Below are positions 18,954 through 26,577 of a DNA stretch of 44,793 nucleotides, piece by piece (within the stretch, counting starts at the first letter, position 1; each line of letters starts with the position of its first letter). A program made the translations under genes and the position numbers. The notes under the pieces were generated by a model. The model did not search any database. It was given only the letters and a program-made list of their open reading frames with translations, and was not told the origin of the DNA. This DNA comes from Verrucomicrobiota bacterium (GTDB taxonomy: Bacteria; Verrucomicrobiota; Verrucomicrobiia; Methylacidiphilales; UBA1321), in NCBI GenBank assembly GCA_013286145.1, contig JABDGH010000017.1:1-44793 (forward strand), given 5' to 3'.

Positions 18954-21900
18954 TTAATAATTATTGGTAACATTTGGATTGAAGATGATGGCATTTGTTC
19001 CTCCCACAATAGCCCTGATCTCGTTGGTCGTGACTCCGCTGCAATCAGGAATGTTCGTGGTGCTGGCGATGTGGCTTACACCCACCCAATCAGTATCAAT
19101 AACGTTGTTGGTGCCCGTTTTCTTGGCAACAGATATGACGCCCACATCCTGAGTCGGTATAACGTAGGCCGATCCGATGGAGTTGGTCAACGAGTAGGTA
19201 AAATCAATCTTATGATAAGCATAAGTGTTAGTGGAAAGGTTGGCATTACCCACGTAGTTCGTAAGATATGCTAGGTTCATCGCTGGGTCGTCCCAAATGA
19301 CCACAACATTATTATTCGTGCTAGGCACATGGGTATCCCAGTAGGTCAGAGTATGATCTGGTATTGGAGTGGGGATTCCAGTTGGATAACTCGAACTGTT
19401 GACGCCAGTAACATACCAAGTGTTCGTGGCGGTTGGGGCGATGGTGACGAAGCGGAGTTTGGCAACTCTGTTCCAGCCATAAGTGATACCAGAAGAAGCA
19501 GGCGCAACCTTGGCCAGCATCATGAGAGAGTAGGTGTAACAAACATCAGGCACATCGCCACGCCCTTGCCCAAAAGGAGTATCAACTCCTAATTTATCGA
19601 TTCCGGCATTAGCAGCATAGTTGTTGGTGCCAATATCAGCAACGACTTCGGGATTATAATTGGTGGTCGCCGAAATCGTTGTCGGCCTGTTACCGCTGAA
19701 GTCTTTTCCGTCAACGTCGGCGTTGTTGGTGGAACCGTTGAGCAGGCGGAATCCGCAAGGGACAAGGAGCACCGCATGTTGGACACTATTGGTCATGGCA
19801 TTGGCGACGATGATGCCGGAGTCGTGGCTGATGGAGACGCCGGTGATGGAAGACCAGTTGGTGGGGATGGAGGAGGTCAGGGTACTCCAGTTCTGCACGC
19901 GATAATCCTGCCAGCCGCTGGCGGTTTGCATCTTGTTGTTCACGTAGCCTCCGGGTGCGCCGGTATAGTTGACGATTTTCCTGTTATAGCCGCCGCCGGT
20001 TTTGGGTAGCCAGATCAGGTTGGTCGTGCCGCCGATGTCGGTTCCGCTGATGACGCCGTTGTCGTTGATCGCCGTGAGAAGGCCAATTAGCGGATGCACG
20101 TCACTCGCGCTCGTGCCGTAAAAACTTTTCATGGGTGCGGCGGTAACCGGTATGCCCAGATAGTTCATATCGCTGGTGGTGATATCGACGTACGTGCCGA
20201 TCATCCGGCCCGAATTGTTGATCGCAGTCAGGTTGAAGGCCCGCCCGCCCTGAAGATAAGAGCACGGGGTTCCATCCGAACCGAGCACCGGAGAACCATA
20301 CTCATACGTGCCATACGTGCCCGCATCAAAGATAGTCACGTCTCCAACATGGGTGCCGCTTTTCAGTGCCACGCCAGCCGCCCAGTAAGGGCCATTGCCA
20401 AGCTCCTGGGCCTCCCCGATCACCGTGTTGGAATCGTTCAGTCCGGTCGGATAGTTCCCGCGCCACGTATTGATGGGATCCCCCGGGGGGCCGTTGGTAT
20501 AGCCGGTGCCTCCGAAACTCAGCGATGACGTCAGCAGATTGGAAATCGGCGTCAAAGGAGTGGCGGCCGCCCCGTTGGTCCACAACGCTGTGCCCCTGTT
20601 GGTGAGGTTGAGTTCCGAACCGCCACTGGAATTGGTGTCTTCGGGATAATCCAACCCCAACGCCACCGTCCCGCCGTTGTTGAGACCCGCGGGTGGAGTG
20701 ACCAGATAGATGTTTGTCGCGGGCGTTGTGATTGTCGTCGATGTTCCCCCATCCCAGAACTGGTAAAGGGCTGAGGAGTTGGTTCCCTGATAAACCGCCT
20801 GACCCGAATTGTTCACGAACATCCCCGCACCCGGCGCGATGTCGATCAGCGCGTAATGCGGTGCCAAGTCGGTATCAACCCCGTCCGCCGATACGATGTC
20901 CGTCGAAGCCGACTGGACACCCGATTGACTGGCATAAACCTTGAAAATCCAGAGGTAAGTCGAATCGGGCTGCACCGTTTTAGTTGTCGTGCCAGTTGTA
21001 GCCGTGGTCAGCGTCATCCAACTGCCGCTGCCATCCTTGCTGCCCTGAATAACGAAGCTTGCCGCCCCGCCTGAATTATCCTGCCATGCCAGGTTGAACG
21101 AATTCGCCACTGATCCCGCCGTCACGGTCAACCCGCTCGGGGCGGCAGGCGCGCTAGTTGTAGGAGAACTCGCGTGACTGCTCGATGGAGTCGAATGGGG
21201 AGTGGTCGTGCCTCCATTGTTGGCTGTTACCTTGAACAGACTCCCGCTGGAACCGGCATCTGCGGCTGCCACCGTCACGTCGTTCACATCGACAGACACC
21301 GAATCGGTCGCGCTGGCTGAACTTCCGGTGGGTACTATATCCACCGTTGTCCAGGTCGAACCGCTATCGTCGCTGCGCTGGATCGTATAGTCGGTCACGT
21401 TCGGGGACATCCCCTGCCAGGTCAGTTCCACGCTCCCGTCATCCAGAGTCGTCACGGTGACATTGATCGGCGCGGCAGGCGTACCGCTGATGTCGAAATT
21501 AAACACCGTCTTGAGCTGGCCTATGGTGACCATTTGATTATCGCTGTCGCTGTTCGGATACAACCATCCCGGCCACGCCGCCGTATAACCCGCCGCCACC
21601 AGTTGCCCGTAATAAAGACTCGCGATGTACTTGAGTTGCCCCGTCGTCATCGCCTGATAATCGGATGCCGGATGGTTCGTCGCGTTGTAACCGTTGGTAT
21701 AATACTCGTTCGTCCAACCCGCCACCAGCGTCGTGAGATCGCTCCCCGCTCCGCCTACTCCCAAATTCGCATTGGTCAGGTTCGCGTTCATCTCATCCAC
21801 TGCCCGCGCCGTGAATTGCTTCACCTGACCCTGTACCACCGCCGCGTAATCGTTGGTCGTCAACGACCCGCTCGTCGCCCCGCGAGAACTCCACCAACCC

Positions 21901-22016
21901 GGCGCAGTCGCAGATGCCGTCACCACAAAAAGCCCCGAACACGCCAGCATCAACCATAACGTCGGCGCCAGTGTCGCAGAGCGAATATCTTGTCTTTCTG
22001 TATCGACAAGTTTCAT
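18954..22016 (-). CDS. Large secreted protein with GQLK motifs, two FN3 domains and HAF-type repeats
   Basis: 1020 residues, full-length copy A. Residues ~15-37 are a signal peptide (TLWLMLACSGLFVVTASATA). Residues 55-175 hold three related segments: DYAAVVQGQVKQFT, DYQAMTTGQLKYIA and QMVTIGQLKTVFNFD, a motif I associate with verrucomicrobial exported proteins. Two fibronectin type III domains follow (~181-268, with SVELTWQG and TIQRSDDSGSTW; ~289-380, with FNLAWQDNSGG and FVIQGSKDGSGSW). From ~388 the protein carries HAF-like repeats: IAPGAGMFVNNSGQAV, GLNDSNTVIG, AINNSGRMIG, INDNGVISG, ISHDSGIIVA. No C-terminal PEP-CTERM or LPXTG anchor is seen. Likely extracellular or envelope-associated. 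It is the first gene of the duplicated cassette. Confidence 0.75.
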   Translation of the reverse strand: MKLVDTERQDIRSATLAPTLWLMLACSGLFVVTASATAPGWWSSRGATSGSLTTNDYAAVVQGQVKQFTARAVDEMNANLTNANLGVGGAGSDLTTLVAGWTNEYYTNGYNATNHPASDYQAMTTGQLKYIASLYYGQLVAAGYTAAWPGWLYPNSDSDNQMVTIGQLKTVFNFDISGTPAAPINVTVTTLDDGSVELTWQGMSPNVTDYTIQRSDDSGSTWTTVDIVPTGSSASATDSVSVDVNDVTVAAADAGSSGSLFKVTANNGGTTTPHSTPSSSHASSPTTSAPAAPSGLTVTAGSVANSFNLAWQDNSGGAASFVIQGSKDGSGSWMTLTTATTGTTTKTVQPDSTYLWIFKVYASQSGVQSASTDIVSADGVDTDLAPHYALIDIAPGAGMFVNNSGQAVYQGTNSSALYQFWDGGTSTTITTPATNIYLVTPPAGLNNGGTVALGLDYPEDTNSSGGSELNLTNRGTALWTNGAAATPLTPISNLLTSSLSFGGTGYTNGPPGDPINTWRGNYPTGLNDSNTVIGEAQELGNGPYWAAGVALKSGTHVGDVTIFDAGTYGTYEYGSPVLGSDGTPCSYLQGGRAFNLTAINNSGRMIGTYVDITTSDMNYLGIPVTAAPMKSFYGTSASDVHPLIGLLTAINDNGVISGTDIGGTTNLIWLPKTGGGYNRKIVNYTGAPGGYVNNKMQTASGWQDYRVQNWSTLTSSIPTNWSSITGVSISHDSGIIVANAMTNSVQHAVLLVPCGFRLLNGSTNNADVDGKDFSGNRPTTISATTNYNPEVVADIGTNNYAANAGIDKLGVDTPFGQGRGDVPDVCYTYSLMMLAKVAPASSGITYGWNRVAKLRFVTIAPTATNTWYVTGVNSSSYPTGIPTPIPDHTLTYWDTHVPSTNNNVVVIWDDPAMNLAYLTNYVGNANLSTNTYAYHKIDFTYSLTNSIGSAYVIPTQDVGVISVAKKTGTNNVIDTDWVGVSHIASTTNIPDCSGVTTNEIRAIVGGTNAIIFNPNVTNNY

Positions 22017-22413
22017 GGTGCCCCAACGCTACTCAACCTTTCCCAAAAGACCAGAGTTTCGTGAAGGGGAGGCAGGCATCTTTCTCGCGCTTTCCCGGCT
22101 GAATTCCTCTCCATTTTCTTATCTGGCCTAAAAGGCTTATAATTTTAGGCGGGATAAGCCATTTAAGCGGCCTAAGACTACCGCGTTTCATTCGGGCTGA
22201 TGTAAAATCGTGGCCTCATGAACTCCCTCCATTTTCATTCTTCTTCCAAAACCAACGAAACCCAACCACCGCCAACAAACCCAAATCGCCCGCGACCAGT
22301 TTTCAATGACCACCTCGCCATACCACTTCATACCACCCTGTAACGGAACATCCCCGTATCCCCCCTCCCCCGTAGTTTCAGCACATCGCGTTGCCCCTGC
22401 CGCGAGAAAAAGC
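22017..22413 (-). promoter_or_regulatory. 397-base intergenic leader of the secreted cassette
   Basis: No gene is seen between the cassette and mazG. The main feature is an interleaved set of inverted repeats at 22126-22175 (separate entry). Bases 22200-22410 hold C-rich, low-complexity sequence without a clear signal. As cassette transcription runs leftward, the repeat lies 110-190 bases upstream of the start codon at 22016, a position suited to a leader RNA or operator. Confidence 0.4.
22126..22175. repeat. Interleaved inverted repeats with pseudoknot-like topology
   Basis: Arm A is GCCTAAAA (22126-22133), arm B GGCTTAT (22134-22140), A' TTTTAGGC (22143-22150), B' ATAAGCC (22154-22160). 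A pairs with A' over 8 bases and B with B' over 7, in the order A-B-A'-B', which is the topology of an H-type pseudoknot or of two mutually exclusive hairpins. A second copy GGCCTAA (22169-22175) could compete with A for A'. Seen directly; the regulatory role is inferred. Confidence 0.55.
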
Positions 22414-23226
22414 CTACCGCTTCGCCTTGATCTCGTTCCAAATCGCATCCAATTCTTCGAGCGAACAATTTTTCATGTCCTTGCCCTGCGCCTTGACCCG
22501 TTCCTCCACGGCACGGAACCGATGCGAAAATTTATCACTGGCCTTGTTCAGCAATTCCTCCGCGTCGAGCTTGAGATGGCGGGTCAGGTTGACGATGGCA
22601 AAGAGCAGATCACCCAGCTCTTCCGAGGTCTTTTCGTTCACGGTCAATTTGACATCATGGGCGAGACCGGATTCGATCTCCGCCGTCACCTCGGTCAGTT
22701 CCTCGCGCACCTTCGCCAAAGCGCCGTGGGCATCCGGCCAGTCGAAACCGACCTGCCGGGCCTTCTTTTGCAGGGCTTCCGCACGCATCAAGGCTGGCAG
22801 GGCGCGGGGCACGCCATCGAGGACGCTGGCACGTTCCGGTTTCTCGGCTTTTTTCAATTCATGCCAAAGCGCGATGGTACCAGCAGCATCCGCCACTTTT
22901 TCGTTTCCAAAGACATGCGGATGACGCCGCACCAGCTTGTCGGCAATACCCGAGGCCACATCGGCGAAGGTGAACTGCCCGGCTTCCTGCGCGATCTGCG
23001 CCTGAAAAACAAGATGCAGCAGCAGGTCGCCCAACTCCTCGGTAAGGTGCTCTGGCGAACCCGAATCGACGGCCTCCAGCACTTCGTAGCATTCCTCCAG
23101 AAGTTGCGGTTTAAGCGAAGCTGGCGTTTGCTCGCGATCCCAGGGACAGCCATCAGGCGCGCGCAAACGCGCCATGAGATCGAGCAGGCGATCGACAGCC
23201 TGGGCGCTTGGAGTCGGATCTTTCAT
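22414..23226 (-). CDS. mazG: Nucleoside triphosphate pyrophosphohydrolase MazG
   Basis: 270 residues, typical of full-length MazG with two tandem NTP-PPase domains. The first has LRAPDGCPWDREQTPASLKP and LLEECYEVLEA with EELGDLLLHLVFQA (the EExxE..ExxD magnesium site); the second has ALAKVREELTEVTAEI and EELGDLLFAIVNLTRHL. It hydrolyses NTPs to NMPs and pyrophosphate, removing aberrant nucleotides and lowering (p)ppGpp signalling in E. coli. The start overlaps the stop of the DUF362-like gene (ATGA at 23223-23226), so the two are coupled. Confidence 0.93.
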   Translation of the reverse strand: MKDPTPSAQAVDRLLDLMARLRAPDGCPWDREQTPASLKPQLLEECYEVLEAVDSGSPEHLTEELGDLLLHLVFQAQIAQEAGQFTFADVASGIADKLVRRHPHVFGNEKVADAAGTIALWHELKKAEKPERASVLDGVPRALPALMRAEALQKKARQVGFDWPDAHGALAKVREELTEVTAEIESGLAHDVKLTVNEKTSEELGDLLFAIVNLTRHLKLDAEELLNKASDKFSHRFRAVEERVKAQGKDMKNCSLEELDAIWNEIKAKR

Positions 23227-24401
23227 GGCAACTTCACCAACTGAATCCTCTGCGGATTATCGGTGCCCAGGTTATAAACTGCGGCGCTTTTCACATGACT
23301 GGCCGTCTTGCCAATCGGGTCGATATGCGCCTGCCTGCGCCATTCTTCAAGACGCGGAAGCACGAGCGAATCGATGGCGACGGGATCACGACTGACGTAA
23401 ATGGCCCCGGCCGATTGAGTGAATTGCGGATTGAACCTCGGGCCGCCCGCATATTGCGCCACCAGCGAATCGAGAATATGAACAACCACTTTGTGCCGGA
23501 TAAAATCCTTATCCAAAATTTCGCAAATGGCCGGATCGCCATAGGACGGATCACCCTGGAAACGCCGGTTATTGTCCACGCATCCCAAGGCCAGGCTGCC
23601 GAGACATCCGTCGATGCCGATGTAGGAATTATCGGTCAAGACCGGGACGTTGATGATCTTCGTGCAGGTGCGCGTCACCAGTCGTGCGTAATAGGAACGG
23701 TTGCTCGTCTGGGGGATGGTCGAGCCGCCTTCGAGCAAATCATCCTTCAGGCTTCCTTTGCCGTAGGTTTTATCCTTATCGACCGCATTGCGCACGGCCT
23801 CGAAAAGATCGTCGTGAGAATCGTTGCGGATAAAATCGAAATCACCCCAGATCAACGACCCGAGAATCTCGTTCTTGTAGATGACGTCGGGATCATAACC
23901 TGTTCCCGGAAAAATAGCGGAAACCCCGACATGCGTGTCGTTCGCCGGGGTTGGCGAATAACCAGCCCGTCGCATATCGTCATCGAGTTTGTCCCAGATA
24001 ATAATGTGGGACGGCGAAAGTCCGGCGGCTTGCAAGCCGTCACATATCGCCTGGACAATGGGACGATGCGTGGAGAGCAACGGACCGCCCATCGTGGTGA
24101 TCTTGATGCCTACAACGTCCTGTGGCGTGATGCCCAGGCGCTTCCACGCGGTGCCGATCTCCTGCGCGCTCGTCAATTTGAGCAGCGCATTATTTACCAT
24201 CTCGCGAACCATCTCGGGATTGACCGCGAAGCGTTGCACAACCCCGGAATTTTCCGTCAGGATGACTGGCGAAAGCGGCAGAGGTGCGGGAGGAGGCGTT
24301 GCTGTAGTCGTGGGATTTTGCGCCCAAAGCCCTGCGGTGTGCGCAAAAAACGCACCCGCGAAAAGCAAACCGTCCAGAGTTGTCTTTTTACCCTTCATCA
24401 A
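23223..24401 (-). CDS. DUF362-like exported protein
   Basis: 392 residues. The first ~27 residues are a signal peptide (LDGLLFAGAFFAHTAGLWAQ), followed by a Thr/Pro-rich linker. The body looks like the DUF362 family: VVGIKITTMGGPLLSTHRPI, HIIIWDKLDDDMRRAGY, TCTKIINVPVLTDN and the late GAIYVSRDPVAIDSLVLPRL segment. Members often carry ferredoxin clusters; here no CxxCxxC motif is present. The biochemical role of the family is not established. It is the first gene of a pair with mazG, and its start faces folD across a 187-base gap with a palindromic repeat. Confidence 0.7.
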   Translation of the reverse strand: MMKGKKTTLDGLLFAGAFFAHTAGLWAQNPTTTATPPPAPLPLSPVILTENSGVVQRFAVNPEMVREMVNNALLKLTSAQEIGTAWKRLGITPQDVVGIKITTMGGPLLSTHRPIVQAICDGLQAAGLSPSHIIIWDKLDDDMRRAGYSPTPANDTHVGVSAIFPGTGYDPDVIYKNEILGSLIWGDFDFIRNDSHDDLFEAVRNAVDKDKTYGKGSLKDDLLEGGSTIPQTSNRSYYARLVTRTCTKIINVPVLTDNSYIGIDGCLGSLALGCVDNNRRFQGDPSYGDPAICEILDKDFIRHKVVVHILDSLVAQYAGGPRFNPQFTQSAGAIYVSRDPVAIDSLVLPRLEEWRRQAHIDPIGKTASHVKSAAVYNLGTDNPQRIQLVKLP

Positions 24402-24473
24402 GCGGATAAATTACCTAGAGAGCCGGGGACATGCACCATAATTGCGCGATTTGAATTCTTCCAGCCATCTTGA

Positions 24474-24541
24474 GGGTAGGGACGCAAGTCCCTTCGCGTC
24501 CCATCAATAAATGGGACGGCATGAGACTGCCGCCCCTACCT
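24474..24541. repeat. REP-like imperfect palindrome
   Basis: The left arm (24474-24503) starts GGGTAGGGACGC and ends GCGTCCCA; the right arm (24512-24541) starts TGGGACGG and ends GCCCCTACCT. The arms pair over roughly 30 bases with a few mismatches around an 8-base loop TCAATAAA. It stands between divergent genes, so it is unlikely to be a terminator. Its size and form suggest an interspersed REP-type element mobilised by a RAYT transposase elsewhere in the genome. Confidence 0.6.
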
Positions 24542-24588
24542 TTAAATTAAGGTTTCACCAAAGCAAGGTTGCATTCTAACTTGGAAGC

Positions 24589-25479
24589 ATGTCCAGCGCG
24601 CGACTCATCGACGGCAAAGCCATCTCCACCCAGATTCACTCCGAGACCCTGGCCCGCACCCGGGCCTTGAAGGAAAAATATGGCGTCATTCCCGGCATTA
24701 CTTTTGTCCGGGTAGGCGACGATCCGGCGTCCAAGGCCTATGTTCGCATGAAGGGAGCCAAGGCGGATGAGCTTGGCATCCGTTCCGATACCATTGTCCT
24801 CGACGAGCAAACGCCACAGGCGGAACTACTCGCCTTGATCGACAAACTCAATCGCGATCCTCAAGTCCACGGCATCCTGGTGCAGGCTCCCCTGCCGCGC
24901 CATATCAAGGAAGATGAGATTTTTAGCGGCATCGACCCGAACAAAGACGTCGATGGCTTTCATCCGCTCAATGTCGGCAAACTTCTGCTTGGGCAAAATC
25001 CGCTTTTCAAACCGTGCACCCCCGCCGGCGTTCACGAACTGCTCATCCGCACGGGTGTGCCGTTAAGCGGGGCCGAGGTCGTCATTCTCGGACGAGGAAA
25101 CATTGTGGGCAAACCGATGGCCGCCATCCTCCTGCAAAAAGAGAAACATGCCGATGCGACCGTCACGCTTCTCCATTCGCGCAGTCGCAACATCGCGGAG
25201 CATTGCCGCCGTGCCGACATTCTCATCGCCGCGATGGGGCAGGCACATTTCGTCAAGGCCGATATGGTCAAACCGGGAGCAGTGGTGATCGATGTGGGCG
25301 TCAACCGCGTCGATGATCCCCAGGCCAAAAACGGCTATCGTCTCGTCGGTGATGTCGATTTCGAGGCCGTGCGACAAGTTGCCGGAGCCATCACGCCCAA
25401 CCCGGGCGGCGTCGGCCCGATGACCATCGCCATGCTTCTTGCCAACACAGCCCGTGCAGCGGAACGGGGAGTATCCTAA
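24589..25479 (+). CDS. folD: Bifunctional methylenetetrahydrofolate dehydrogenase/cyclohydrolase
   Basis: 296 residues, the usual length. FolD interconverts methylene-, methenyl- and 10-formyl-tetrahydrofolate with NADP. Catalytic residues Tyr51 and Lys55 are in SKAYVRMKGAKADELGI, the substrate loop is VQAPLPRHI, NADP binding is VILGRGNIVGKPMAAIL, and the end has TPNPGGVGPMTIAMLL. The ATG at 24589 (MSSARLIDGKAIS) is the family start. Its TAA stop (25477-25479) is in the same frame as hemE, with no other stop before it. Confidence 0.95.
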   Translation: MSSARLIDGKAISTQIHSETLARTRALKEKYGVIPGITFVRVGDDPASKAYVRMKGAKADELGIRSDTIVLDEQTPQAELLALIDKLNRDPQVHGILVQAPLPRHIKEDEIFSGIDPNKDVDGFHPLNVGKLLLGQNPLFKPCTPAGVHELLIRTGVPLSGAEVVILGRGNIVGKPMAAILLQKEKHADATVTLLHSRSRNIAEHCRRADILIAAMGQAHFVKADMVKPGAVVIDVGVNRVDDPQAKNGYRLVGDVDFEAVRQVAGAITPNPGGVGPMTIAMLLANTARAAERGVS

Positions 25480-25590
25480 GGATACCACCGAAAAAGCACA
25501 CCAAAGGATCCTCTGAATCTCTCTATAAATTCCAGCAAGCCTGCAAAATTATTTGGCAACCGCGAGCGATTTCTTGCCGCGTGTCGGTGC

Positions 25591-26577
25591 TTGCCGGTGG
25601 ATCGTCCGCCTGTCTGGCTCATGCGACAGGCCGGAAGGGCGTTGCCGGAATATCGCGACCTAAAGAAGAATCACACCTTTATTGAACTCGTTCGAACTCC
25701 GGAATTAGCTGCTGAAGTTACCCTGCAACCCATTCGGCGTTTCGGCTTTGATGCCGCCATTTTGTTCAGTGATATTCTGGTTATACCGGAGGCCATGGGG
25801 CAGTCGTACCATTTCCGCGATAGCGGCGGCATTGAAATGGAATTCGCCCTAAATACCGCAGAGGATATTCGCAAACTCGATAGCCGACGGATCACGGATA
25901 AACTGCAATACGTTGCGGAGGCTCTAAAACTCATCAAGCCTGAGCTTCAAGGTCGTACCGCTCTATTGGGATTTGCAGGTTCTCCCTGGACGCTGGCCAA
26001 TTACATGGTTGAAGGCGCAAGCTCTCACGCTTTCACCCGCGCAAAATCCCTCTTCCACACGGAACCGCTCCTCTTTTCCGCACTGATGGAAAAGCTTACA
26101 CTCGCCGTGACTGAATTTCTAAAATTGCAAATCGCCTCCGGAGTGGATGCGGTTCAGATTTTTGACACCTCGGGTGGATTGCTCGCCGACAACGCCTTTG
26201 ACGCAGCCTCCGGCTCATGGATTCGCCAGATAATCACCGCCCTTGGCCATGAGGTTCCCGTCATTCTCTTCTCAAAAGGCACACACGGAAGGTGGGCGTC
26301 GCTGGTGGAGACGGGTGCCAACATCCTGAGCATAGATTGGACGCAGCCTCTTGCTGAAGTCAGGGCCATGCTCCCCGACGATGTTGGCGTTCAAGGCAAT
26401 CTCGATCCGGCTCTACTCAGTACTACGCCGGAAATCGTAGCTGCTGAAACCGCCCGGATTCTACGCGACATGCAGGGCAAGACGGGGCATATTTTCAATC
26501 TCGGACACGGCGTTACTCCAAGCGCAAAGCTGGAGTGCATCCAGGCATTGGTGACGACGGTTCGGGGTGGCCCATGA
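25591..26577 (+). CDS. hemE: Uroporphyrinogen decarboxylase, start uncertain
   Basis: At least 328 residues. HemE removes four carboxyl groups from uroporphyrinogen III. The active-site segment WLMRQAGRALPEYR holds the two conserved arginines, DAAILFSDILVIPEAMG the conserved Asp, and GFAGSPWTLANYMVEG and FNLGHGVTPSAK are also typical. The TTG at 25591 is the first usable start, but homology clearly begins earlier: the preceding codons read NRERFLAACRC, matching the first helix of E. coli HemE (NDRYLRALLRQ). Only CTG at 25513 (with AAAGGA at 25503-25508) and ATA at 25525 could start that longer form. The stop overlaps hemN (ATGA). Confidence 0.9.
   Translation: MPVDRPPVWLMRQAGRALPEYRDLKKNHTFIELVRTPELAAEVTLQPIRRFGFDAAILFSDILVIPEAMGQSYHFRDSGGIEMEFALNTAEDIRKLDSRRITDKLQYVAEALKLIKPELQGRTALLGFAGSPWTLANYMVEGASSHAFTRAKSLFHTEPLLFSALMEKLTLAVTEFLKLQIASGVDAVQIFDTSGGLLADNAFDAASGSWIRQIITALGHEVPVILFSKGTHGRWASLVETGANILSIDWTQPLAEVRAMLPDDVGVQGNLDPALLSTTPEIVAAETARILRDMQGKTGHIFNLGHGVTPSAKLECIQALVTTVRGGP

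Larger units (their letters stand above)
16242..20687 (-). repeat. Tandem partial duplication of a two-gene secreted cassette
   Basis: Copy A is the C-terminal ~577 codons of the large protein plus the small protein (about 20687-18461). Copy B is the same order and strand (about 18443-16242). The homology of the large gene begins at LNNGGTVA in both: codon 445 in copy A and codon 8 in copy B. The junction lies directly after the stop codon of small gene A, so an unequal exchange joined the 3' end of the cassette to the middle of the large gene. Similarity is uneven: from 17458 against 19696 there are about nine mismatches in ~140 bases, whereas the C-terminal ~250 codons are far more diverged. 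Both large-small junctions share TTAAAATCA. Confidence 0.85.

Noticed and set aside
18941-19009. Longer N-terminus for small secreted protein A
   Set aside because: It would run into the large gene and bury a good signal peptide; the ATG at 18940 has a ribosome site.
22306-23244. 312-codon plus-strand open frame
   Set aside because: It is the antisense shadow of mazG.
23208-24473. 421-codon plus-strand open frame
   Set aside because: It mirrors the DUF362-like gene, whose signal peptide and family segments are convincing; the antisense product has none.
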